Positions 24,710 to 33,350 of a stretch of DNA of 64,000 nucleotides are shown in pieces (within the stretch, counting starts at the first letter, position 1; the number at the start of each line of letters is the position of its first letter). This DNA comes from Bradyrhizobium roseum. GTDB taxonomy: Bacteria > Pseudomonadota > Alphaproteobacteria > Rhizobiales > Xanthobacteraceae. Under the pieces are notes generated by a model, which saw only the letters and a list, made by a program, of their open reading frames with translations, was not told where the DNA came from and ran no database searches. The stretch spans positions 868,001 to 932,000 of the forward strand of contig NZ_CP129212.1 in the NCBI RefSeq assembly GCF_030413175.1, given 5' to 3'. The position numbers and the translations under genes are program-made.

Positions 24710-26620
24710 ATGAACATTCAGAGCAACAGCCGGTATCACGAGGTTCACGCCCGCTCGCTGGCTGATCCGGAAGGGTTCTGGGCCGAGGCGGCGCGCGAGA
24801 TCGACTGGATCGAACCGGCGAAGAAGATCTTCGATCCGTCGATGGGGGCGTATGGCCGCTGGTTTACCGGCGCCGTCGTCAATACCTGCTACAACGCGCT
24901 CGACCGCCATGTTGCGAACGGCCGCGCCGACCAGCTGGCGCTGATCCACGATTCGCCGCTCACCAACTCGGTCTCGAAATTCACCTATGCCGAGATGCTG
25001 AAGGAGGTCCAGACGCTCGCCGCCGTCATGCAGGATTTTGGCGTCGCCAAGGGCGACCGCGTTATTCTCTATATGCCGCTGGTGCCGGAAGCGGTGTTCG
25101 CGATGCTGGCCTGCGCGCGGATCGGCGCGGTGCATTCCGTGGTGTTCGGCGGCTTTGCCGCAAAAGAGCTCGCGACCCGGATCGAGGACGCCAAGCCGAA
25201 GCTCATTTTGTCGGCCAGCTGCGGCATCGAGCCCGGTCGTATCGTGCAGTACAAGCCGCTGCTCGACGAGGCGATCCGGCTGTCGAGCGTCAAGCCTGAA
25301 AACTGCATCATCCTGCAGCGACCGCAGCAGACCTGCGAGCTCACCGCCGGGCGCGATCACGACTGGGCCACGCTGCGGGACGCCGCGCTCAAGGCCGGCA
25401 AAGCAGCGCCGTGCACGCCGGTGCTGGCGACCGACCCGCTCTATATTCTCTATACGTCAGGCACCACGGGAATCCCCAAGGGCGTGGTGCGCGACAATGG
25501 CGGGCATCTGGTCGCGCTGAAATGGTCGATGTTCAATCTCTACGGCGTCAAGCCAGGCGAGGTCTGGTGGTGCGGCTCCGACATCGGCTGGGTGGTGGGC
25601 CACAGTTACATCGTCTATGGCCCGCTGATCCATGGCGCGACCTCGATCATGTACGAGGGTAAGCCCGTCGGCACGCCGGATGCCGGCGCGTTCTGGCGCG
25701 TGATCGCCGAACACAAGGCGGTGGCGCTGTTCACGGCGCCGACCGCGTTCCGCGCGATTCGGAAAGAAGATCCGGACGGATCGTTCATCCGCAAATACGA
25801 TCTATCGAAACTCCGGACGCTGTTTCTGGCCGGCGAGCGGGCCGATCCGCCGACGGTGGAGTGGGCGGAAGCGCAATTGAAAGTGCCGGTCATCGACCAT
25901 TGGTGGCAGACCGAAACCGGCTGGTGCATCGCCGGCAACCCGGTGGGCCTGGGCACGCTGCCGGTCAAGCACGGCTCGCCGACGGTGCCGATGCCGGGCT
26001 ACCAGGTCGACGTGGTCGACGAGGCGTCAAAGCCGGTGCCCGCGGGCACCATGGGCTCGATCGTGATCAAGCTGCCGATGCCGCCGGCCTGCCTGCCGAC
26101 GCTGTGGCAGCAGGACGAGCGCTTCAAGGAGGCCTACCTCAACGAGTTCCCCGGCTACTACAAGACCTCGGACGCCGGCTACAAGGATGAGGACGGCTAT
26201 ATCTGGGTGATGGGTCGCACCGACGACATCATCAATGTCGCCGGCCACCGGCTCTCCACCGGCGGCATGGAGGAAATTCTGGCCTCGCATCCCGACGTCG
26301 CCGAATGCGCGGTGCTCGGCATCAAGGACGCGATCAAGGGCGAAGTGCCCTGCGGCTTCCTGGTGCTGAAGGCCGGCGTGTCGCGCGCGCCGATCGATAT
26401 TGAAAAAGAGATCGTGGCGCTGGTGCGCGACAAGCTCGGCCCCGTCGCTGCGTTCAAGCTTGCGATCACCGTCGGCCGCCTGCCGAAGACGCGCTCGGGA
26501 AAAATCCTGCGCGGCACCATCAAGAAGATCGCCGACGGCGAAAGCTGGAGCATGCCGGCCACCATCGAGGATCCCAAGGTGCTCGACGAAATCGGCGACG
26601 CGCTGAAGGGCAGGGTGTAG
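24710..26620 (+). CDS. prpE: propionyl-CoA synthetase
   Basis: A 636-residue acyl-CoA synthetase of the acetyl/propionyl-CoA synthetase family. The N-terminus YHEVHARSLADPEGFWAEAA fits PrpE. Adenylate-forming motifs are ILYTSGTTGIPKGVVRDNGG (about 245-264), WWQTETGW (A5), YKTSDAGYKDEDGY and VAGHRLSTGGMEE (A8); the A10 lysine is in TRSGKILRG. It activates propionate (or acetate) with ATP and CoA in the cytosol. It stands as a single gene with 113 bases before it, and a GC-rich hairpin follows its stop. Confidence 0.92.
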   Translation: MNIQSNSRYHEVHARSLADPEGFWAEAAREIDWIEPAKKIFDPSMGAYGRWFTGAVVNTCYNALDRHVANGRADQLALIHDSPLTNSVSKFTYAEMLKEVQTLAAVMQDFGVAKGDRVILYMPLVPEAVFAMLACARIGAVHSVVFGGFAAKELATRIEDAKPKLILSASCGIEPGRIVQYKPLLDEAIRLSSVKPENCIILQRPQQTCELTAGRDHDWATLRDAALKAGKAAPCTPVLATDPLYILYTSGTTGIPKGVVRDNGGHLVALKWSMFNLYGVKPGEVWWCGSDIGWVVGHSYIVYGPLIHGATSIMYEGKPVGTPDAGAFWRVIAEHKAVALFTAPTAFRAIRKEDPDGSFIRKYDLSKLRTLFLAGERADPPTVEWAEAQLKVPVIDHWWQTETGWCIAGNPVGLGTLPVKHGSPTVPMPGYQVDVVDEASKPVPAGTMGSIVIKLPMPPACLPTLWQQDERFKEAYLNEFPGYYKTSDAGYKDEDGYIWVMGRTDDIINVAGHRLSTGGMEEILASHPDVAECAVLGIKDAIKGEVPCGFLVLKAGVSRAPIDIEKEIVALVRDKLGPVAAFKLAITVGRLPKTRSGKILRGTIKKIADGESWSMPATIEDPKVLDEIGDALKGRV

Positions 26621-26626
26621 CGGATA

Positions 26627-26647
26627 GGGCGAGCCGATCGCTCGCCC
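26627..26647 (+). terminator. GC-rich hairpin between convergent genes
   Basis: GGGCGAGC and GCTCGCCC form a perfect 8-bp stem around CGATC just after the prpE stop. There is no U-run, so it may be an RNA-end stabilising hairpin rather than a full intrinsic terminator. Confidence 0.4.
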
Positions 26648-26668
26648 CGCCCATCTTCGCGTGACCCG

Positions 26669-28300
26669 TTATCCCAACAGCTCCTCGGTGACCTCTTCGG
26701 AGAACCGCTTTCGTGTGCCGGCGATCAGCACCCGTTCGGGATCGTCAGGAATGGCGGTTGCGCCGGGCATGCCGTGATCGAGCAAGGCGCGCGCGCAGCC
26801 GACCCAGTCGCCGCCGTCGACCGGCTCGTTGCACGATGCCCAGCCGAGCGTGCCGCAGGCGTTGTCGCGATGCCCATGCTGCTCCGTCCATTTCGCGCCA
26901 TGTTCGAGCAGGAAACGTGTCAGGCCGGCATCGCCGCGGAACACCGCGAGATTGAGCGCGGACGCATCCCAGTCGCCGCCGCGCACCGCGATCGGCCAGC
27001 CGAGTCGGACCATCAGCTTCACGACATCATTAGCGCCCGCCGCAGTCATGTCCGGCAGCAGGCGCAGTTGCGCGGCCGACAGCCCAGAAGGCAGATCGGG
27101 ACGTCGCGATACCACGGCGCGCGCGCTGGCTTCGTCGTTGCGCGCGCAGGCGGCGACAAAGCGTTCGTCGTCGGAAATTTCCGGCGCATCGGTTTGCGCC
27201 TGCAGCAGGGCGGCGGCCTCGGTCATCCCGAACTGCAGCGCCAGACGGTAAGGACTGATGCCTTCTCGCGTAGCGCGCGACGGGTCGGCGCCCGCATCCA
27301 GCAGAGCTTTTGCGTGAAGCGGCCGGCGGCGGTAGATCGCCCACGCGAGCGGCGAACCCCAATCGGTCAGCGGTGGATTTTGCGCAGGTTCGTTCGGGTC
27401 GCCGCCATGCGCCAGCAGCAATTTCAGCGCGGTGGCGTCCTCGAGATCGATCGCGCGATAGATCGCGTTGCTTCCGGCGATACGCGCGCCGTGCTCCAGC
27501 AACAGGCGCGTGCAGTCCGGGTTTTCCAGCGAATGATAGAGAGATTCGCCGTCATTGGGATCCGCGCCGGCTTCGAGCAACAATCTGGTCAGCACCGGAT
27601 CGTGGTTGCTGCCTGCCGCGCCGTAGAGCGTCGAGAGCGGACAGTTCTGATTGGGTTCGCTCAGCGATCCCGGCGGCCAGCGGCTGTGAATGCGCTGGTT
27701 GACGTCGGCGCCGTCAGCGATCAGCAACGCCGCGCAGCGATGCAGCCTTTCGCGGAACTCCTCCACGCGCAGCAGGCTCGAATGGGCCACGGCGACAAGC
27801 GGCGGCAATCGCAGGGGGCCGCCCGACTGGTTGACCCATGCGGGATCGGCCTGTGTCGCCTGCCGCAGCGCGCGGTCGTCACCGATCGCGCAGGCAAGCC
27901 AGGGATCGCCCGCAGCCAGATCGGGATCATCGGCCAGAATCCGCAACGCGACGCGCGGGTTTGCGCGGTTGACCGTGCCGCTGACGTCTCCGGCATAAAG
28001 CAACTGCGCCCAGTGCAGCACGCGAATGGCGCGCTCCTGCTGCGCCACCGCCTGCACCTCGACGTAGCGCTTCAGATCGTGCCAGGACGCAAAGCCGTGT
28101 TCGCGCGCGATGCAGGATTGCGCATCGTGCAGGCGCAATCCCAAGCTCAAAAGAGCGTCATCGCCGAGGCCTGCCGCAGCCGGCAGCGCGCTGCGAAACC
28201 GCGCCATCGCCGCCGCATCGCGGCTTCGATAGAGGCGGATCAACTGCTTGGCTTGCTTTTTCAGATGATCGAGGTTCAGCCGATCGGGGAGCGGATTCAT
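26669..28300 (-). CDS. ankyrin repeat protein
   Basis: A 543-residue cytoplasmic protein. The N-terminal 90 residues (LDHLKKQAKQLIRLYRSRD, then DAQSCIAREHGFASWHDLKR) form the short helical region that often precedes ankyrin repeats in bacteria. Ankyrin units follow, e.g. LTRLLLEAGADPND, TRLLLEHGARI, LKLLLAHGGDPNEP, AKALLDAGADPSRA and LTRFLLEHGAKWTE. Such proteins act through protein contacts; the partner is unknown. ATG at 28300 has GGAGG seven bases upstream, which decides the start against the longer frame to 28501. Confidence 0.88.
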   Translation of the reverse strand: MNPLPDRLNLDHLKKQAKQLIRLYRSRDAAAMARFRSALPAAAGLGDDALLSLGLRLHDAQSCIAREHGFASWHDLKRYVEVQAVAQQERAIRVLHWAQLLYAGDVSGTVNRANPRVALRILADDPDLAAGDPWLACAIGDDRALRQATQADPAWVNQSGGPLRLPPLVAVAHSSLLRVEEFRERLHRCAALLIADGADVNQRIHSRWPPGSLSEPNQNCPLSTLYGAAGSNHDPVLTRLLLEAGADPNDGESLYHSLENPDCTRLLLEHGARIAGSNAIYRAIDLEDATALKLLLAHGGDPNEPAQNPPLTDWGSPLAWAIYRRRPLHAKALLDAGADPSRATREGISPYRLALQFGMTEAAALLQAQTDAPEISDDERFVAACARNDEASARAVVSRRPDLPSGLSAAQLRLLPDMTAAGANDVVKLMVRLGWPIAVRGGDWDASALNLAVFRGDAGLTRFLLEHGAKWTEQHGHRDNACGTLGWASCNEPVDGGDWVGCARALLDHGMPGATAIPDDPERVLIAGTRKRFSEEVTEELLG

Positions 28301-28480
28301 CAAAACACCTCCGTGCATGACTTCGCCGAAGGCCCGCAATACCGGCTGCACAAAGGCTGTGGATGTCGCTCGAAAGCTGCAAGTGGGTTCAACCCTTCCC
28401 GCGGGCCCGGGAGCGGCTTGCACCGCATGCGCGACCATATGGCCCGCACGGGCGATGGTCAATTGGCCGGGATTCCGGAC

Positions 28481-28517
28481 GGCAAGAAATCCCGGCCGCA
28501 CGAAAGGCGGCCGGGAT
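28481..28517 (-). terminator. rho-independent terminator
   Basis: On the minus strand ATCCCGGCCGC and GCGGCCGGGAT make an 11-bp stem around a seven-base loop, followed by TTCTTGCC. It lies just after the stop of the small secreted protein at 28536. Confidence 0.75.
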
Positions 28518-28535
28518 CCTCGCCTGAATGTTGGA

Positions 28536-28790
28536 TCAGTAGGCGCAGACGTTCACGGTGCGCAGGCGCATGCCGCGTCGGGTTTCGACCCAGCGCTGCT
28601 GCAGGCAGCCGTTCAAGCCGGTGTTGACATAGAGGCCGCCGATGCCGACGCCGACAGCCGGACCCCAGCCATAGCCGTAACCGTGGCCCCAGTGATGGCC
28701 GTGATAAAAGCCGCCGGCGGAAGCGGGCGCTGCAGCGGCAATGGTGAGCGAGGCGGCGGTGATCAGTCCAAGGGTCATCTTGCGAAACAT
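28536..28790 (-). CDS. small secreted His/Gly/Tyr-rich protein
   Basis: An 84-residue protein with a signal peptide ending ASA, then a low-complexity GGFYHGHHWGHGYGYGWGP stretch and a C-terminal part with two cysteines (LNGCLQQRW and TVNVCAY). The pattern is common in rhizobial secreted proteins of unknown role; the His cluster could bind metal. ATG at 28790 is preceded by GGAGAG. It has its own terminator. Confidence 0.7.
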   Translation of the reverse strand: MFRKMTLGLITAASLTIAAAAPASAGGFYHGHHWGHGYGYGWGPAVGVGIGGLYVNTGLNGCLQQRWVETRRGMRLRTVNVCAY

Positions 28791-28895
28791 TTCAAATACT
28801 CTCCGGTTTGATTGGCGCGAGGCCGTTGTTGCGTCCCTGCCCATCAGTCGGATCGAAATCGCCGTGCGTTCATGCGCGTCGTGGAGAATCGTGTT

Positions 28896-29918
28896 TCAGG
28901 AATGTTTCGTGGTGCGGGACCGGGTCTTTCGATCCTGGTAACCATGTTGCGCCGTCCGGTAGCGCGCGGCCATGGCCTGCGTCAGTTCGGTCATCTTGTC
29001 GCGCAGCTCGGCCGGCGCCAGCACTTCCGCCTCGGCGCCGAGACGAAGCAGTTCGGCCGCCGCATGCCACACCGTTTTGCCGATCGGAACGAACGCGATC
29101 CGCCAGCCGTCGGCATCGGCGTTCTCCTCGATGCGGGTGCGCGTCTTCACGTATGGCTGGCTCAAGGCGTTGAGCAGTTTGATGCCGAACGGCGACAGCC
29201 GTACAGTGGCGGTGTTCGGGTGCATCTCGCCTTCGAGCCGCGTGGTCGCCGCAAGCCAATAGGCGGCGAGGTCGAAACCGGCGGGTCGCTCGAAGCGTTC
29301 GTCGAGAACGTTGCAATCGAGCACGCGCGCCACGCGATAGGTCCGCACGCTGCCGTCGACCTGCCCAGCGAGATACCAGCTGCCGCCTTTCAGCACGAGG
29401 CCGAGCGGCGCGATGCGCCGGCGCTTCTCGGCCCGCCAGCTCTGGTAGCGGATTTCGATCGGGTTTTCGCGCAGCACAGCGCCCGCGATGGCACGCAGAT
29501 GTTTTGGCTGCTCGGATTCGCCAAACCAGCTCGGCGCATCGAGATGAAAGCGCTCCTGCATCCGGCCGGCGTTCGGACGCAGACTGGCCGGCAGCGCCGC
29601 CATCAGCTTGGTCTGCGCAGCCAGCATCGCGGGCTCGAGGCCGAGCGCGGCGGCGGGACCCGGCAGGCCCGTCATGAACAGCGCCTCGGCCTCCGGCTGC
29701 GACAGTCCGTTCAGTCGCACGCGATAGCCGTCGAGCAGGCGATAGCCGCCTTCCGCGCCGCGATCGGCGTAGACGGGAATGCCGGCGGCGGCAAGCGCAT
29801 CAATGTCGCGATAGATGGTGCGCACCGAAACCTCGTTAGCCTCGGCGAGTGCAGGCGCGGTGACCTGTCCCCGCGCCTGCAGGGTGGTGAGGATCGAAAG
29901 CAGCCGGCTCGCGCGCAT
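28896..29918 (-). CDS. WYL-domain (YafY-type) transcriptional regulator
   Basis: A 340-residue regulator. Residues 1-60 form an HTH_11/DeoR-type winged helix (RLLSILTTLQARG, VSVRTIYRDIDALAAAGIPV). Residues about 140-215 form the WYL-type domain (IEIRYQSWRAEKRRRIAPLG, GGSWYLAGQ, RTYRVARVLDCNVLDE). A C-terminal extension of the WCX kind follows. It is divergent from a GST gene, and a perfect 13-bp inverted repeat lies 11-41 bases upstream of its start, a likely operator for both genes. Confidence 0.9.
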   Translation of the reverse strand: MRASRLLSILTTLQARGQVTAPALAEANEVSVRTIYRDIDALAAAGIPVYADRGAEGGYRLLDGYRVRLNGLSQPEAEALFMTGLPGPAAALGLEPAMLAAQTKLMAALPASLRPNAGRMQERFHLDAPSWFGESEQPKHLRAIAGAVLRENPIEIRYQSWRAEKRRRIAPLGLVLKGGSWYLAGQVDGSVRTYRVARVLDCNVLDERFERPAGFDLAAYWLAATTRLEGEMHPNTATVRLSPFGIKLLNALSQPYVKTRTRIEENADADGWRIAFVPIGKTVWHAAAELLRLGAEAEVLAPAELRDKMTELTQAMAARYRTAQHGYQDRKTRSRTTKHS

Positions 29919-29928
29919 GGTTCCTTAA

Positions 29929-29959
29929 ACCATACCTGACACAGGATGTCAGGTATGGT
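29929..29959. promoter_or_regulatory. perfect palindromic operator candidate between WYL regulator and GST
   Basis: ACCATACCTGACA at 29929-29941 and TGTCAGGTATGGT at 29947-29959 are exact inverted copies separated by CAGGA. The site lies in the 87-base gap between the divergent starts at 29918 and 30006 and most likely binds the WYL regulator. Confidence 0.85.
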
Positions 29960-30005
29960 CGGGCATACAGGGTCCGTTGCCGAGAGGCCCCATTGGAGAC
30001 AGCTC

Positions 30006-30650
30006 ATGATCAGCCCGGACCGCATCACGCTTTATTATTCGCCGCAGACCCGAGCGACTGGCGCGCGGGTGCTGCTGGAGGAGCTCGGCGCGCCCTACGA
30101 TCTCCATGTCCTCAACATGAAGGCGGGGGAGCAGCGCCAGCCGGCCTATCTCGCCGTCAACCCGCTGGGGAAGGTGCCGGTGGTTCGCCATGGCAACGCG
30201 CTGGTGAGCGAACAGGTCGCGATCTTCATCTATCTCGCCGACCTGTTTCCGGAAGCCGGTCTGACGCCCGCGCTCGACGATCCCTTGCGCGGGCCGTATC
30301 TGCGCTGGATCGCCTATTACGGTTCGTCCTTCGAGCCGGCCCTGATCGATCATTTCATGAAGCGCGAGCCGGCGCCGCAGACGCAATCGCCCTATTCCGA
30401 CTACGATTCCATGCTCGGCGCATTGGAAGCGCAGCTTGCCAAGGGGCCGTATCTGCTCGGCGAGCGCATGACGGCGGCCGACGTTCTGTGGGGCGTGGCG
30501 TTCAGCTGGACGATAATGTTCGGCCTCGTGCCGCGAAAGGACGTATTTACGGCCTATGCCGAGCGCATGACGTCCCGCCCCGCCTTCCAGCGGATCACGG
30601 CGGCCGATGCGGAGATGGCGGCGCAGCATGCCGCGGCCGCCGGCGGGTGA
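30006..30650 (+). CDS. glutathione S-transferase family protein
   Basis: A 214-residue cytosolic GST. The N-terminal thioredoxin-like domain has ITLYYSPQTRATGARVLLEE and the NPLGKVPVV cis-Pro segment, then SEQVAIFIYLADLFPEAGL; the all-helical C-terminal domain contains the ERMTAADVLWGV N-capping box. It conjugates or reduces electrophiles with glutathione; the substrate is unknown. GGAGACAG precedes the ATG. It is divergent from the WYL regulator and shares the palindromic operator, and is followed closely by a DUF6157 gene. Confidence 0.9.
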   Translation: MISPDRITLYYSPQTRATGARVLLEELGAPYDLHVLNMKAGEQRQPAYLAVNPLGKVPVVRHGNALVSEQVAIFIYLADLFPEAGLTPALDDPLRGPYLRWIAYYGSSFEPALIDHFMKREPAPQTQSPYSDYDSMLGALEAQLAKGPYLLGERMTAADVLWGVAFSWTIMFGLVPRKDVFTAYAERMTSRPAFQRITAADAEMAAQHAAAAGG

Positions 30651-30667
30651 GCGGCCACGGATTTCCG

Positions 30668-31102
30668 ATGCCAAGGACCATGCACACGACCAACTATTTC
30701 GACACGTTCATCCAGGTCGCGGAGGATTGCCCGGCGCGCACCGGTGAGGAGCCGCTGCCGCGCGCCGGCAATCCGACGGTCGCAGGTTTGCAATACAAGA
30801 TGATTGCGGATGCGCCGTACAAGTACACGTCGGACGACGTGGTATTCGCGACCTCGTCCCAGGGCCGGCAACTCGACGCCAAGGCGACGAGGAAGGAGCG
30901 CAGTCTCGCGCGTGACGAATTTTTCTCCAAAGGGCAGGCGTGCCTGAGGGCATCGGGTCTGGGCAAGCGCTTCGGCTGGGGCGTGCATGCCGATGCCGAG
31001 GGGCGCATCGCGATCTATGGGGTCGACAGCAAGCGCTACCAGGCGCTTGCCAAGGATGCCGGCATCAAACAGGTTCGTGCGATGCGGACGAAGCGGACCT
31101 GA
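30668..31102 (+). CDS. DUF6157 family protein
   Basis: A protein of about 144 residues beginning with MHTTNYFDTFIQVAEDCP after a four-residue lead, the start typical of DUF6157; the rest (KYTSDDVVFATSSQG, LARDEFFSKGQACLRASGL, RFGWGVHADAEGRIAIYG) agrees with that family. Its function is unknown. It follows the GST by 17 bases and is probably controlled by the same WYL regulator. The first ATG is at 30668; the family-like start at 30680 is an alternative. Confidence 0.75.
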   Translation: MPRTMHTTNYFDTFIQVAEDCPARTGEEPLPRAGNPTVAGLQYKMIADAPYKYTSDDVVFATSSQGRQLDAKATRKERSLARDEFFSKGQACLRASGLGKRFGWGVHADAEGRIAIYGVDSKRYQALAKDAGIKQVRAMRTKRT

Positions 31103-31109
31103 AGTTCTC

Positions 31110-31907
31110 TCAGAATTTGGGCGGGCGCTTCTCGGCGAACGCCTTGATACCTTCCTTGATCTCGTCACTGCGCATGCTCTCGCGGTGGCGCAGGTCGGCG
31201 GCCTCCTCGTCGAATTTGCCGTGGGCGAATTCGTTGATGGCGCGCTTCATGCCGCGCATCGCCTGCGGCGCGTTGCCGGCGAGGATGTTGGCGAGCCTGT
31301 CGACTTCCCCGTCGAGCGCCTCCTCGGGCACCATGGCGGTGAGGTACCCGATCCGCAGCATTTCCGGCGCCGTGATTTTTTGCGCGGTGAGAAACAGCAT
31401 TTTGGCGTTGTCGACGCCGAGCCGCGACACGTAGCGGGCGATGCCGCTCCTGTAATAATGCAGGCCGAGCCGCGCCGCCGGCATGAACATTTCGGCGCTG
31501 TCGACGCCGATGCGGAAATCGCAGGCCAGCGCCAGGTCGGTGGAGCCGCCATAGACGCCGCCATTGAGCCGGCAGATCGTCGGCACTCCGATATCCTCCA
31601 GGCGGTCGACCACCGCCTCGAACGCCGATCCCGCGCTCGGCTGCGCGGTCGCGCTGGTGGCGCGGTCCGCCACCGAGTTGAGGTCGTAGCCGGCGCTGAA
31701 GGCGCGGCCGGTGCCGGTCAGCACCAGCACGCGGATCGCGGGATCGGCCTCGATCTGGTCGAACAGTTTAACGAGATCGACGAGATCCTCGCTCTGCAGC
31801 CGGTTCAGATGTTTCGGCCGGTTGAGGCGGATGGTGGCGCGGGCGCCGCTGATCTCGAGGAGGGGCGCGGTTGCCGCCTCGGTTGTATCAGGCATGCTGG
31901 TCTCCAT
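31110..31907 (-). CDS. enoyl-CoA hydratase/isomerase family protein, catalytic glutamates replaced
   Basis: A 265-residue crotonase-fold protein. The oxyanion-hole segments GRAFSAGYDLNSV and GGVYGGSTDLALACDFRIG are present. At the two positions where enoyl-CoA hydratases carry glutamate, this protein has Asp (STDLALA) and Ala (FMPAARLGLHYYRSG), so simple hydratase activity is doubtful and another acyl-CoA reaction is more likely. Met1 and Met5 are both possible starts. It is convergent with the DUF6157 gene and upstream of nothing on its strand; the channel gene at 31926 lies 18 bases before it and may be co-transcribed. Confidence 0.85.
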   Translation of the reverse strand: METSMPDTTEAATAPLLEISGARATIRLNRPKHLNRLQSEDLVDLVKLFDQIEADPAIRVLVLTGTGRAFSAGYDLNSVADRATSATAQPSAGSAFEAVVDRLEDIGVPTICRLNGGVYGGSTDLALACDFRIGVDSAEMFMPAARLGLHYYRSGIARYVSRLGVDNAKMLFLTAQKITAPEMLRIGYLTAMVPEEALDGEVDRLANILAGNAPQAMRGMKRAINEFAHGKFDEEAADLRHRESMRSDEIKEGIKAFAEKRPPKF

Positions 31908-31925
31908 TGTTCTTGCTTGTTTGAT

Positions 31926-33038
31926 CTACTTGTTTTCTTGCGCCCGCCGCCGGGCTTCGGCGTCGATGGTTTCGGCCAGTTCGGGATGCCGCGCCATCAG
32001 CAGGCGAAAATCCACGAGGTCGAGCACCAGAAGCCGTGTCACCTTGGTGGTCGTGACATTGGCGCCGCGCACATGGTTGCCGAGCAGCGCCATCTCGCCG
32101 AAGAACGCACCCTCGCCGAGTGGCACCTTCTTGCCGGGCAGCTCAACCTCGGCTTCGCCAGCGGCGATGAAATACATGCATTCGCCCCGCTGGCCTTTGC
32201 GGATGATCATGGTGCGCGCCGGCAGGTCCATGGTTCGCAGCATATTGGTGACGTCGGCGATCGCGGCAGGCCCGAGGCTTGCGAAGAACGGCACCTTGCT
32301 TACGGTCTCCCACGTCTTCAGAAAACTGTCGCGTCGGGTCTCGGCGGCAAAGCCGGTCGCCAGAATACCGGTCCACAGTCCGAATACGCCGAGGCCGGAG
32401 ATCATGACCAGTGCCGCCACCATGCGGCCGAGCGGTGTGATCGGCACCACGTCGCCGTAGCCGGTCGTGGTCAATGTCACCACCGCCCACCACAGCGCCG
32501 CCGGCACGCTGCCGAAAGTCCCCGGCTGCACGTCGCGCTCCAGAAAATGCTCGGCGACCGATGCCAGAAACACCACCATCAGGAAGATCACGAGCACGCT
32601 GAGCAGCGGCCCGGATTCCAGCACCAGCACCCGGCGCAACTGTCGCAGCCCAGGGATGCCCGGAACGACCTTGAGCACCCAGAGGATGCCGAGCAGCCAT
32701 GCCGTCCTGGGTTCGATGCCCGCCACGAGCGCGGCCGGAACGGCAAGCGCGCCGATGGCGTCGACGATTCCGCTGGCGGAAAATACGTAAAGCGGCAGCC
32801 GTCCCTGTACGGCCATATGGCGGAGCCGCACCAGCCACTCGAACACGAAATAGCCGAGGCATGCCCACAGCACCGCATCGACCCAGAGCTGAGCCGCCTC
32901 GTAGGCCGGCGCCATGGTGAGGACCGCCATCGCAGCGACGCCGGCCGCGACCGCGGCATAGGCCGTCCTGGTCATGTTGCGGCCTGCCGTCTTGGCGATG
33001 AACTGGGCCAGTGCCGAGAGAACGAGCCGCTTGGACAT
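31926..33038 (-). CDS. cyclic-nucleotide-gated potassium channel, MloK1 type
   Basis: A 370-residue inner-membrane channel. Six membrane helices are visible, with an S4-like helix bearing few charges (GLRQLRRVLVLES). The pore carries the selectivity filter TTTGYGD at residues 190-196, and S6 (SGLGVFGLWTGILATGF) closely follows the Mesorhizobium loti MlotiK1/MloK1 pattern. A cyclic-nucleotide-binding domain spans about 245-360 with LGEGAFFGEMALLG as phosphate-binding cassette, although the usual R-[ST]-A is R-G-A here. It should pass K+ on cAMP binding. It is divergent from another cyclic-nucleotide-binding protein gene. Confidence 0.92.
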   Translation of the reverse strand: MSKRLVLSALAQFIAKTAGRNMTRTAYAAVAAGVAAMAVLTMAPAYEAAQLWVDAVLWACLGYFVFEWLVRLRHMAVQGRLPLYVFSASGIVDAIGALAVPAALVAGIEPRTAWLLGILWVLKVVPGIPGLRQLRRVLVLESGPLLSVLVIFLMVVFLASVAEHFLERDVQPGTFGSVPAALWWAVVTLTTTGYGDVVPITPLGRMVAALVMISGLGVFGLWTGILATGFAAETRRDSFLKTWETVSKVPFFASLGPAAIADVTNMLRTMDLPARTMIIRKGQRGECMYFIAAGEAEVELPGKKVPLGEGAFFGEMALLGNHVRGANVTTTKVTRLLVLDLVDFRLLMARHPELAETIDAEARRRAQENK

Positions 33039-33350
33039 CGGATGAGGCGGAGCCTGACGGGTGCGATGAAAACTGGATGACGGTCAGGCCGTAGCGTGAC
33101 CGATGCCCGCAAGGTGCCTGCCCGCCGGGGAGCCGTCAACGACGGCCTTCACACCGCGGTGCTTACAGGGTGTCGGGGCTCAGCCCGTCAGGGCGCCGGG
33201 CAAAGGGTCGAATTTTACCCGGGAAGGGTGAGAAACCCGACAAATCGTCGTTCTTTCCTCGTATATCAAAATGGCCCCGCGGACATTACGATGGCGGGCA
33301 CAGCCGCAGAATCGCGACAACGCACACGTTCAGATATTGGTTGGATTCCG
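33039..33350. other. divergent intergenic stretch
   Basis: The 312 bases between the channel gene and the next cyclic-nucleotide-binding protein hold no supported gene. A small hairpin GCCGTC-AAC-GACGGC occurs near 33131. The plus-strand frame is open from 33096 but lacks coding character before 33351. Confidence 0.4.

Noticed and set aside
26774..28627. 617-codon open frame on the plus strand
   Set aside because: It is antisense to the ankyrin repeat gene and has no recognisable domain.
28600..28720. His/Gly-rich coding stretch considered as a simple-sequence repeat
   Set aside because: It lies in frame within a signal-peptide-bearing small protein with its own ribosome site and terminator.
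30987..33080. 697-codon open frame on the plus strand
   Set aside because: It runs antisense across the crotonase and the channel genes, both of which have clear family signatures in the other direction.
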